Origin: Diorhabda sublineata
Lineage: Eukaryota; Arthropoda; Insecta; Coleoptera; Chrysomelidae
Direction of reading: 5' to 3'
Assembly (NCBI RefSeq): GCF_026230105.1
Contig: NC_079479.1
Span: 36,425,385-36,489,384 of the forward strand
DNA length: 64,000 nucleotides
Shown: positions 1-13,100 of the stretch, in pieces
Position numbering within the stretch: the stretch's first letter is position 1
How the letters are laid out: every line of letters begins with the position of its first letter
Program-made: the position numbers and the translations under genes
Notes under the pieces: generated by a model
Told to the model about the DNA's origin: nothing
Seen by the model: only the letters and a program-made list of their open reading frames with translations
Databases searched by the model: none

Positions 1-1
1 T

Positions 2-931
2 AAAGATGAAGTTTTTATAAGATTTTTGTTGTACGTAAAACGCGGTTACAAAGATTTGCCGTACCACAATTGGATACACGGTTTCGCTTGTACGCACTTC
101 GCGTATTTAGCCGTAAAACATTTTCGTTTAGTCGAAAAAGGTTATTTATCGAAACTGGAATGTTTGGCTTATTTGATATCGTGTTTGTGTCACGATATCG
201 AGCACAAAGGTACGACGAATTCGTGCGAACCCCAAACTAATTGTCTATTGGCGAATTTGTATTCGAGTCGATCGTCCGTTATGGAAAGATATCAATTATC
301 TCAAACGCTACGTATACTAAATTTGGACGGGTGCAATATTTTGGAAAATATCAACATCGCCGATTACGGTAAATGTATAGATTTGATGAAAAACATGATT
401 CTGGCTACGGATTTGGCGACTCATTACAGGATACATTCCAGACAACTAGTTATGGCTACCGAGGGTTTCAACTACAAAAACCCGGAGCATCGTTTCTTAT
501 TGTGCAGTTTATTGATGACTTGCGCAGATTTGTCGGAGCACGCGAAAGATTGGATGGAAACCAAAAGCGTCGCTCAACTTTACCACGCCGAATTCTTCGA
601 CGATTTAAGCGATAAATTGATCGTGAATAGAGACGATATGAACGGAGATAAGGAAAAATTATCGATGCCGCATTATATGTTTGAATTTTTGACGGATTGT
701 TGTCTTTGCGTTTTTAGAATTTTAAGTAAAATGTTTCCCGTAGCGGAGTGTCTAGTCGAAGCCGTGCTTCGAAATGTTACGTGTTGGGATGTGGCGAAGG
801 GAGTTTTCGACGCTTTATGTCTCGACGGTGGCACTTCTTACGAAATTTTGATCAGCGACGCCTTCGAAGACGGAGTCCAGAAGGCCCTCGTCGATTTGAC
901 CATCGAAAATGAAAATTCGATACAAAATTGA
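2..931 (+). CDS. PDE2-like 3',5'-cyclic nucleotide phosphodiesterase, 3' part (5' end outside window)
   Basis: The reading frame is open from base 2 to the TGA at 929-931, so the protein starts upstream and no initiation codon is claimed. It covers a class I cyclic-nucleotide phosphodiesterase catalytic domain, which hydrolyses cAMP and/or cGMP to 5'-AMP/GMP. Seen here: the YHNWIH signature (catalytic His plus first metal His), CHDIEHKGT (metal His-Asp), SSVMER, ILATDLATHYRI, and LMTCADLSEHAKDW with the fourth metal Asp. The SSVMER, LATDLA and DLS..K.W spacing resembles PDE2 more than PDE4 or PDE1; PDE5/6/11 is the main alternative. Oddities: codon 677-679 is Met where class I enzymes have the purine-contacting Gln, and the usual HH after the MER motif is YQ. 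All 930 bases form one exon, unusual for this domain, but codon use is ordinary and no frame break is seen. Activity is therefore uncertain. Confidence 0.88.
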   Translation, partial: KDEVFIRFLLYVKRGYKDLPYHNWIHGFACTHFAYLAVKHFRLVEKGYLSKLECLAYLISCLCHDIEHKGTTNSCEPQTNCLLANLYSSRSSVMERYQLSQTLRILNLDGCNILENINIADYGKCIDLMKNMILATDLATHYRIHSRQLVMATEGFNYKNPEHRFLLCSLLMTCADLSEHAKDWMETKSVAQLYHAEFFDDLSDKLIVNRDDMNGDKEKLSMPHYMFEFLTDCCLCVFRILSKMFPVAECLVEAVLRNVTCWDVAKGVFDALCLDGGTSYEILISDAFEDGVQKALVDLTIENENSIQN

Positions 932-1111
932 TGTGTTTTAATGTGTTGTAATCGATTTTTGAAACAAAGTTTTTTGTTATTACGTCCGCCGTTAATAAAA
1001 ATAATAATTAACTCGATATCATTTTTACATTTCAACTCCCCCCCGTAATAAATTTCTACAAAAACTCCAAAAACCAAATTGTATTTACGTAAAACCTGTA
1101 TAAAAAAAATA
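932..1111 (+). terminator. 3' UTR and poly(A) signal of the phosphodiesterase gene
   Basis: An AATAAA hexamer at 994-999 lies 63 bases after the stop codon, in an AT-rich stretch, so the transcript probably ends within about 30 bases. The satellite array begins directly after, around 1112. Confidence 0.55.
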
Positions 1112-4100
1112 TTACTTTCGCGATTGATTCGTTTTATAACAATTATTGTTTTTTATTCAAATTTTCAAATTGAATTTCACATTTTTCGATATTAAAAACA
1201 CTTTTAAAACACCCGGTATACTATACACAAAACGTCTTCAATCAAACGTCAATTTTATTCGAATATAACTATCTCTCTCGCACTCATATATATATATAAA
1301 ACTACGTAAAAAGCGATTTATTAGAATAACTTTCGCGATTGATTCGTTTTATAACAATTATTGTTTTTTATCCAAATTCTAAAATTGAATTTCACATTTT
1401 TCGATATTAAAAACACTTTTAAAACACCCGGTATACTATACACAAAACGTCTTCAATCTAACGTCAATTTTATTCGAATATAACTATCTCTCTCGCACTC
1501 ATATATATATATAAAACTACGTAAAAAGCGATTTATTAGAATAACTTTCGCGATTGATTCGTTTTATAACAATTATTGTTTTTTATCCAAATTCTAAAAT
1601 TGAATTTCACATTTTTCGATATTAAAAACACTTTTAAAACACCCGGTATACTATACACAAAACGTCTTCAATCAAACGTCAATTTTATTCGAATATAACT
1701 ATCTCTCTCGCACTCATATATATATAAAACTACGTAAAAAGCGATTTATTAGAATAACTTTCGCGATTGATTCGTTTTATAACAATTATTGTTTTTTATC
1801 CAAATTCTAAAATTGAATTTCACATTTTTCGATATTAAAAACACTTTTAAAACACCCGGTATACTATACACAAAACGTCTTCAATCTAACGTCAATTTTA
1901 TTCGAATATAACTATCTCTCTCGCACTCATATATATATATAAAACTACGTAAAAAGCGATTTATTAGAATAACTTTCGCGATTGATTCGTTTTATAACAA
2001 TTATTGTTTTTTATCCAAATTCTAAAATTGAATTTCACATTTTTCGATATTAAAAACACTTTTAAAACACCCGGTATACTATACACAAAACGTCTTCAAT
2101 CAAACGTCAATTTTATTCGAATATAACTATCTCTCTCGCACTCATATATATATAAAACTACGTAAAAAGCGATTTATTAGAATAACTTTCGCGATTGATT
2201 CGTTTTATAACAATTATTGTTTTTTATTCAAATTTTCAAATTGAATTTCACATTTTTCGATATTAAAAACACTTTTAAAACACCCGGTATACTATACACA
2301 AAACGTCTTCAATCAAACGTCAATTTTATTCGAATATAACTATCTCTCTCGCACTCATATATATATAAAACTACGTAAAAAGCGATTTATTAGAATAACT
2401 TTCGCGATTGATTCGTTTTATAACAATTATTGTTTTTTGTTCAAATTCTAAAATTGAATTTCACATTTTTCGATATTAAAAACACTTTTAAAACACCCGG
2501 TATACTATACACAAAACGTCTTCAATCAAACGTCAATTTTATTCGAATATAACTATCTCTCTCGCACTCATATATATATAAAACTACGTAAAAAGCGATT
2601 TATTAGAATAACTTTCGCGATTGATTCGTTTTATAACAATTATTGTTTTTTATCCAAATTCTAAAATTGAATTTCACATTTTTCGATATTAAAAACACTT
2701 TTAAAACACCCGGTATACTATACACAAAACGTCTTCAATCAAACGTCAATTTTATTCGAATATAACTATCTCTCTCGCACTCATATATATATAAAACTAC
2801 GTAAAAAGCGATTTATTAGAATAACTTTCGCGATTGATTCGTTTTATAACAATTATTGTTTTTTGTTCAAATTCTAAAATTGAATTTCACATTTTTCGAT
2901 ATTAAAAACACTTTTAAAACACCCGGTATACTATACACAAAACGTCTTCAATCAAACGTCAATTTTATTCGAATATAACTATCTCTCTCGCACTCATATA
3001 TATATAAAACTACGTAAAAAGCGATTTATTAGAATAACTTTCGCGATTGATTCGTTTTATAACAATTATTGTTTTTTGTTCAAATTCTAAAATTGAATTT
3101 CACATTTTTCGATATTAAAAACACTTTTAAAACACCCGGTATACTATACACAAAACGTCTTCAATCAAACGTCAATTTTATTCGAATATAACTATCTCTC
3201 TCGCACTCATATATATATAAAACTACGTAAAAAGCGATTTATTAGAATAACTTTCGCGATTGATTCGTTTTATAACAATTATTGTTTTTTATCCAAATTC
3301 TAAAATTGAATTTCACATTTTTCGATATTAAAAACACTTTTAAAACACCCGGTATACTATACACAAAACGTCTTCAATCAAACGTCAATTTTATTCGAAT
3401 ATAACTATCTCTCTCGCACTCATATATATATATAAAACTACGTAAAAAGCGATTTATTAGAATAACTTTCGCGATTGATTCGTTTTATAACAATTATTGT
3501 TTTTTATCCAAATTCTAAAATTGAATTTCACATTTTTCGATATTAAAAACACTTTTAAAACACCCGGTATACTATACACAAAACGTCTTCAATCTAACGT
3601 CAATTTTATTCGAATATAACTATCTCTCTCGCACTCATATATATATATAAAACTACGTAAAAAGCGATTTATTAGAATAACTTTCGCGATTGATTCGTTT
3701 TATAACAATTATTGTTTTTTGTTCAAATTCTAAAATTGAATTTCACATTTTTCGATATTAAAAACACTTTTAAAACACCCGGTATACTATACACAAAACG
3801 TCTTCAATCAAACGTCAATTTTATTCGAATATAACTATCTCTCTCGCACTCATATATATATATAAAACTACGTAAAAAGCGATTTATTAGAATAACTTTC
3901 GCGATTGATTCGTTTTATAACAATTATTGTTTTTTGTTCAAATTCTAAAATTGAATTTCACATTTTTCGATATTAAAAACACTTTTAAAACACCCGGTAT
4001 ACTATACACAAAACGTCTTCAATCAAACGTCAATTTTATTCGAATATAACTATCTCTCTCGCACTCATATATATATATAAAACTACGTAAAAAGCGATTT

Positions 4101-7100
4101 ATTAGAATAACTTTCGCGATTGATTCGTTTTATAACAATTATTGTTTTTTGTTCAAATTCTAAAATTGAATTTCACATTTTTCGATATTAAAAACACTTT
4201 TAAAACACCCGGTATACTATACACAAAACGTCTTCAATCAAACGTCAATTTTATTCGAATATAACTATCTCTCTCGCACTCATATATATATATAAAACTA
4301 CGTAAAAAGCGATTTATTAGAATAACTTTCGCGATTGATTCGTTTTATAACAATTATTGTTTTTTGTTCAAATTCTAAAATTGAATTTCACATTTTTCGA
4401 TATTAAAAACACTTTTAAAACACCCGGTATACTATACACAAAACGTCTTCAATCAAACGTCAATTTTATTCGAATATAACTATCTCTCTCGCACTCATAT
4501 ATATATATAAAACTACGTAAAAAGCGATTTATTAGAATAACTTTCGCGATTGATTCGTTTTATAACAATTATTGTTTTTTGTTCAAATTCTAAAATTGAA
4601 TTTCACATTTTTCGATATTAAAAACACTTTTAAAACACCCGGTATACTATACACAAAACGTCTTCAATCAAACGTCAATTTTATTCGAATATAACTATCT
4701 CTCTCGCACTCATATATATATATAAAACTACGTAAAAAGCGATTTATTAGAATAACTTTCGCGATTGATTCGTTTTATAACAATTATTGTTTTTTGTTCA
4801 AATTCTAAAATTGAATTTCACATTTTTCGATATTAAAAACACTTTTAAAACACCCGGTATACTATACACAAAACGTCTTCAATCAAACGTCAATTTTATT
4901 CGAATATAACTATCTCTCTCGCACTCATATATATATATAAAACTACGTAAAAAGCGATTTATTAGAATAACTTTCGCGATTGATTCGTTTTATAACAATT
5001 ATTGTTTTTTGTTCAAATTCTAAAATTGAATTTCACATTTTTCGATATTAAAAACACTTTTAAAACACCCGGTATACTATACACAAAACGTCTTCAATCA
5101 AACGTCAATTTTATTCGAATATAACTATCTCTCTCGCACTCATATATATATATAAAACTACGTAAAAAGCGATTTATTAGAATAACTTTCGCGATTGATT
5201 CGTTTTATAACAATTATTGTTTTTTGTTCAAATTCTAAAATTGAATTTCACATTTTTCGATATTAAAAACACTTTTAAAACACCCGGTATACTATACACA
5301 AAACGTCTTCAATCAAACGTCAATTTTATTCGAATATAACTATCTCTCTCGCACTCATATATATATAAAACTACGTAAAAAGCGATTTATTAGAATAACT
5401 TTCGCGATTGATTCGTTTTATAACAATTATTGTTTTTTATCCAAATTCTAAAATTGAATTTCACATTTTTCGATATTAAAAACACTTTTAAAACACCCGG
5501 TATACTATACACAAAACGTCTTCAATCAAACGTCAATTTTATTCGAATATAACTATCTCTCTCGCACTCATATATATATAAAACTACGTAAAAAGCGATT
5601 TATTAGAATAACTTTCGCGATTGATTCGTTTTATAACAATTATTGTTTTTTGTTCAAATTCTAAAATTGAATTTCACATTTTTCGATATTAAAAACACTT
5701 TTAAAACACCCGGTATACTATACACAAAACGTCTTCAATCAAACGTCAATTTTATTCGAATATAACTATCTCTCTCGCACTCATATATATATATAAAACT
5801 ACGTAAAAAGCGATTTATTAGAATAACTTTCGCGATTGATTCGTTTTTATAACAATTATTGTTTTTTGTTCAAATTCTAAAATTGAATTTCACATTTTTC
5901 GATATTAAAAACACTTTTAAAACACCCGGTATACTATACACAAAACGTCTTCAATCAAACGTCAATTTTATTCGAATATAACTATCTCTCTCGCACTCAT
6001 ATATATATAAAACTACGTAAAAAGCGATTTATTAGAATAACTTTCGCGATTGATTCGTTTTATAACAATTATTGTTTTTTATCCAAATTCTAAAATTGAA
6101 TTTCACATTTTTCGATATTAAAAACACTTTTAAAACACCCGGTATACTATACACAAAACGTCTTCAATCAAACGTCAATTTTATTCGAATATAACTATCT
6201 CTCTCGCACTCATATATATATAAAACTACGTAAAAGCGATTTATTAGAATAACTTTCGCGATTGATTCGTTTTATAACAATTATTGTTTTTTATCCAAAT
6301 TCTAAAATTGAATTTCACATTTTTCGATATTAAAAACACTTTTAAAACACCCGGTATACTATACACAAAACGTCTTCAATCTAACGTCAATTTTATTCGA
6401 ATATAACTATCTCTCTCGCACTCATATATATATATATAAAACTACGTAAAAAGCGATTTATTAGAATAACTTTCGCGATTGATTCGTTTTATAACAATTA
6501 TTGTTTTTTGTTCAAATTCTAAAATTGAATTTCACATTTTTCGATATTAAAAACACTTTTAAAACACCCGGTATACTATACACAAAACGTCTTCAATCAA
6601 ACGTCAATTTTATTCGAATATAACTATCTCTCTCGCACTCATATATATATAAAACTACGTAAAAAGCGATTTATTAGAATAACTTTCGCGATTGATTCGT
6701 TTTATAACAATTATTGTTTTTTATCCAAATTCTAAAATTGAATTTCACATTTTTCGATATTAAAAACACTTTTAAAACACCCGGTATACTATACACAAAA
6801 CGTCTTCAATCAAACGTCAATTTTATTCGAATATAACTATCTCTCTCGCACTCATATATATATAAAACTACGTAAAAAGCGATTTATTAGAATAACTTTC
6901 GCGATTGATTCGTTTTATAACAATTATTGTTTTTTGTTCAAATTCTAAAATTGAATTTCACATTTTTCGATATTAAAAACACTTTTAAAACACCCGGTAT
7001 ACTATACACAAAACGTCTTCAATCAAACGTCAATTTTATTCGAATATAACTATCTCTCTCGCACTCATATATATATAAAACTACGTAAAAAGCGATTTAT

Positions 7101-10100
7101 TAGAATAACTTTCGCGATTGATTCGTTTTATAACAATTATTGTTTTTTGTTCAAATTCTAAAATTGAATTTCACATTTTTCGATATTAAAAACACTTTTA
7201 AAACACCCGGTATACTATACACAAAACGTCTTCAATCAAACGTCAATTTTATTCGAATATAACTATCTCTCTCGCACTCATATATATATAAAACTACGTA
7301 AAAAGCGATTTATTAGAATAACTTTCGCGATTGATTCGTTTTATAACAATTATTGTTTTTTGTTCAAATTCTAAAATTGAATTTCACATTTTTCGATATT
7401 AAAAACACTTTTAAAACACCCGGTATACTATACACAAAACGTCTTCAATCAAACGTCAATTTTATTCGAATATAACTATCTCTCTCGCACTCATATATAT
7501 ATAAAACTACGTAAAAAGCGATTTATTAGAATAACTTTCGCGATTGATTCGTTTTATAACAATTATTGTTTTTTATCCAAATTCTAAATTGAATTTCACA
7601 TTTTTCGATATTAAAAACACTTTTAAAACACCCGGTATACTATACACAAAACGTCTTCAATCAAACGTCAATTTTATTCGAATATAACTATCTCTCTCGC
7701 ACACATATATATATATAAAACTACGTAAAAAGCGATTTATTAGAATAACTTTCGCGATTGATTCGTTTTATAACAATTATTGTTTTTTGTTCAAATTCTA
7801 AAATTGAATTTCACATTTTTCGATATTAAAAACACTTTTAAAACACCCGGTATACTATACACAAAACGTCTTCAATCAAACGTCAATTTTATTCGAATAT
7901 AACTATCTCTCTCGCACTCATATATATATAAAACTACGTAAAAAGCGATTTATTAGAATAACTTTCGCGATTGATTCGTTTTATAACAATTATTGTTTTT
8001 TATCCAAATTCTAAAATTGAATTTCACATTTTTCGATATTAAAAACACTTTTAAAACACCCGGTATACTATACACAAAACGTCTTCAATCAAACGTCAAT
8101 TTTATTCGAATATAACTATCTCTCTCGCACTCATATATATATAAAACTACGTAAAAAGCGATTTATTAGAATAACTTTCGCGATTGATTCGTTTTATAAC
8201 AATTATTGTTTTTTATCCAAATTCTAAAATTGAATTTCACATTTTTCGATATTAAAAACACTTTTAAAACACCCGGTATACTATACACAAAACGTCTTCA
8301 ATCAAACGTCAATTTTATTCGAATATAACTATCTCTCTCGCACTCATATATATATAAAACTACGTAAAAAGCGATTTATTAGAATAACTTTCGCGATTGA
8401 TTCGTTTTATAACAATTATTGTTTTTTATCCAAATTCTAAAATTGAATTTCACATTTTTCGATATTAAAAACACTTTTAAAACACCCGGTATACTATACA
8501 CAAAACGTCTTCAATCAAACGTCAATTTTATTCGAATATAACTATCTCTCTCGCACTCATATATATATATAAAACTACGTAAAAAGCGATTTATTAGAAT
8601 AACTTTCGCGATTGATTCGTTTTATAACAATTATTGTTTTTTGTTCAAATTCTAAAATTGAATTTCACATTTTTCGATATAAAAAACACTTTTAAAACAC
8701 CCGGTATACTATACACAAAACGTCTTCAATCAAACGTCAATTTTATTCGAATATAACTATCTCTCTCGCACTCATATATATATATAAAACTACGTAAAAA
8801 GCGATTTATTAGAATAACTTTCGCGATTGATTCGTTTTATAACAATTATTGTTTTTTATCCAAATTCTAAAATTGAATTTCACATTTTTCGATATTAAAA
8901 ACACTTTTAAAACACCCGGTATACTATACACAAAACGTCTTCAATCAAACGTCAATTTTATTCGAATATAACTATCTCTCTCGCACTCATATATATATAT
9001 AAAACTACGTAAAAAGCGATTTATTAGAATAACTTTCGCGATTGATTCGTTTTATAACAATTATTGTTTTTTGTTCAAATTCTAAAATTGAATTTCACAT
9101 TTTTCGATATTAAAAACACTTTTAAAACACCCGGTATACTATACACAAAACGTCTTCAATCAAACGTCAATTTTATTCGAATATAACTATCTCTCTCGCA
9201 CTCATATATATATATAAAACTACGTAAAAAGCGATTTATTAGAATAACTTTCGCGATTGATTCGTTTTATAACAATTATTGTTTTTTGTTCAAATTCTAA
9301 AATTGAATTTCACATTTTTCGATATTAAAAACACTTTTAAAACACCCGGTATACTATACACAAAACGTCTTCAATCAAACGTCAATTTTATTCGAATATA
9401 ACTATCTCTCTCGCACTCATATATATATATAAAACTACGTAAAAAGCGATTTATTAGAATAACTTTCGCGATTGATTCGTTTTATAACAATTATTGTTTT
9501 TTGTTCAAATTCTAAAATTGAATTTCACATTTTTCGATATTAAAAACACTTTTAAAACACCCGGTATACTATACACAAAACGTCTTCAATCAAACGTCAA
9601 TTTTATTCGAATATAACTATCTCTCTCGCACTCATATATATATAAAACTACGTAAAAAGCGATTTATTAGAATAACTTTCGCGATTGATTCGTTTTATAA
9701 CAATTATTGTTTTTTATCCAAATTCTAAAATTGAATTTCACATTTTTCGATATTAAAAACACTTTTAAAACACCCGGTATACTATACACAAAACGTCTTC
9801 AATCAAACGTCAATTTTATTCGAATATAACTATCTCTCTCGCACTCATATATATATAAAACTACGTAAAAAGCGATTTATTAGAATAACTTTCGCGATTG
9901 ATTCGTTTTATAACAATTATTGTTTTTTATTCAAATTTTCAAATTGAATTTCACATTTTTCGATATTAAAAACACTTTTAAAACACCCGGTATACTATAC
10001 ACAAAACGTCTTCAATCAAACGTCAATTTTATTCGAATATAACTATCTCTCTCGCACTCATATATATATATAAAACTACGTAAAAAGCGATTTATTAGAA

Positions 10101-13100
10101 TAACTTTCGCGATTGATTCGTTTTATAACAATTATTGTTTTTTATCCAAATTCTAAAATTGAATTTCACATTTTTCGATATTAAAAACACTTTTAAAACA
10201 CCCGGTATACTATACACAAAACGTCTTCAATCAAACGTCAATTTTATTCGAATATAACTATCTCTCTCGCACTCATATATATATATAAAACTACGTAAAA
10301 AGCGATTTATTAGAATAACTTTCGCGATTGATTCGTTTTATAACAATTATTGTTTTTTATTCAAATTTTCAAATTGAATTTCACATTTTTCGATATTAAA
10401 AACACTTTTAAAACACCCGGTATACTATACACAAAACGTCTTCAATCAAACGTCAATTTTATTCGAATATAACTATCTCTCTCGCACTCATATATATATA
10501 AAACTACGTAAAAAGCGATTTATTAGAATAACTTTCGCGATTGATTCGTTTTATAACAATTATTGTTTTTTGTTCAAATTCTAAAATTGAATTTCACATT
10601 TTTCGATATTAAAAACACTTTTAAAACACCCGGTATACTATACACAAAACGTCTTCAATCAAACGTCAATTTTATTCGAATATAACTATCTCTCTCGCAC
10701 TCATATATATATATATAAAACTACGTAAAAAGCGATTTATTAGAATAACTTTCGCGATTGATTCGTTTTATAACAATTATTGTTTTTTGTTCAAATTCTA
10801 AAATTGAATTTCACATTTTTCGATATTAAAAACACTTTTAAAACACCCGGTATACTATACACAAAACGTCTTCAATCAAACGTCAATTTTATTCGAATAT
10901 AACTATCTCTCTCGCACTCATATATATATATAAAACTACGTAAAAAGCGATTTATTAGAATAACTTTCGCGATTGATTCGTTTTATAACAATTATTGTTT
11001 TTTATTCAAATTTTCAAATTGAATTTCACATTTTTCGATATTAAAAACACTTTTAAAACACCCGGTATACTATACACAAAACGTCTTCAATCAAACGTCA
11101 ATTTTATTCGAATATAACTATCTCTCTCGCACTCATATATATATAAAACTACGTAAAAAGCGATTTATTAGAATAACTTTCGCGATTGATTCGTTTTATA
11201 ACAATTATTGTTTTTTGTTCAAATTCTAAAATTGAATTTCACATTTTTCGATATTAAAAACACTTTTAAAACACCCGGTATACTATACACAAAACGTCTT
11301 CAATCAAACGTCAATTTTATTCGAATATAACTATCTCTCTCGCACTCATATATATATAAAACTACGTAAAAAGCGATTTATTAGAATAACTTTCGCGATT
11401 GATTCGTTTTATAACAATTATTGTTTTTTGTTCAAATTCTAAAATTGAATTTCACATTTTTCGATATTAAAAACACTTTTAAAACACCCGGTATACTATA
11501 CACAAAACGTCTTCAATCAAACGTCAATTTTATTCGAATATAACTATCTCTCTCGCACTCATATATATATATAAAACTACGTAAAAAGCGATTTATTAGA
11601 ATAACTTTCGCGATTGATTCGTTTTATAACAATTATTGTTTTTTGTTCAAATTCTAAAATTGAATTTCACATTTTTCGATATTAAAAACACTTTTAAAAC
11701 ACCCGGTATACTATACACAAAACGTCTTCAATCAAACGTCAATTTTATTCGAATATAACTATCTCTCTCGCACTCATATATATATAAAACTACGTAAAAA
11801 GCGATTTATTAGAATAACTTTCGCGATTGATTCGTTTTATAACAATTATTGTTTTTTATCCAAATTCTAAAATTGAATTTCACATTTTTCGATATTAAAA
11901 ACACTTTTAAAACACCCGGTATACTATACACAAAACGTCTTCAATCTAACGTCAATTTTATTCGAATATAACTATCTCTCTCGCACTCATATATATATAT
12001 AAAACTACGTAAAAAGCGATTTATTAGAATAACTTTCGCGATTGATTCGTTTTATAACAATTATTGTTTTTTGTTCAAATTCTAAAATTGAATTTCACAT
12101 TTTTCGATATTAAAAACACTTTTAAAACACCCGGTATACTATACACAAAACGTCTTCAATCAAACGTCAATTTTATTCGAATATAACTATCTCTCTCGCA
12201 CTCATATATATATATAAAACTACGTAAAAAGCGATTTATTAGAATAACTTTCGCGATTGATTCGTTTTATAACAATTATTGTTTTTTGTTCAAATTCTAA
12301 AATTGAATTTCACATTTTTCGATATTAAAAACACTTTTAAAACACCCGGTATACTATACACAAAACGTCTTCAATCAAACGTCAATTTTATTCGAATATA
12401 ACTATCTCTCTCGCACTCATATATATATAAAACTACGTAAAAAGCGATTTATTAGAATAACTTTCGCGATTGATACGTTTTATAACAATTATTGTTTTTT
12501 ATCCAAATTCTAAAATTGAATTTCACATTTTTCGATATTAAAAACACTTTTAAAACACCCGGTATACTATACACAAAACGTCTTCAATCTAACGTCAATT
12601 TTATTCGAATATAACTATCTCTCTCGCACTCATATATATATATAAAACTACGTAAAAAGCGATTTATTAGAATAACTTTCGCGATTGATTCGTTTTATAA
12701 CAATTATTGTTTTTTGTTCAAATTCTAAAATTGAATTTCACATTTTTCGATATTAAAAACACTTTTAAAACACCCGGTATACTATACACAAAACGTCTTC
12801 AATCAAACGTCAATTTTATTCGAATATAACTATCTCTCTCGCACTCATATATATATATAAAACTACGTAAAAAGCGATTTATTAGAATAACTTTCGCGAT
12901 TGATTCGTTTTATAACAATTATTGTTTTTTGTTCAAATTCTAAAATTGAATTTCACATTTTTCGATATTAAAAACACTTTTAAAACACCCGGTATACTAT
13001 ACACAAAACGTCTTCAATCAAACGTCAATTTTATTCGAATATAACTATCTCTCTCGCACTCATATATATATATATAAAACTACGTAAAAAGCGATTTATT

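Noticed and set aside
373..615. Second plus-strand open frame and the minus-strand frame at 838-1077 over the phosphodiesterase
   Set aside because: They are shadows of the conserved catalytic-domain frame.
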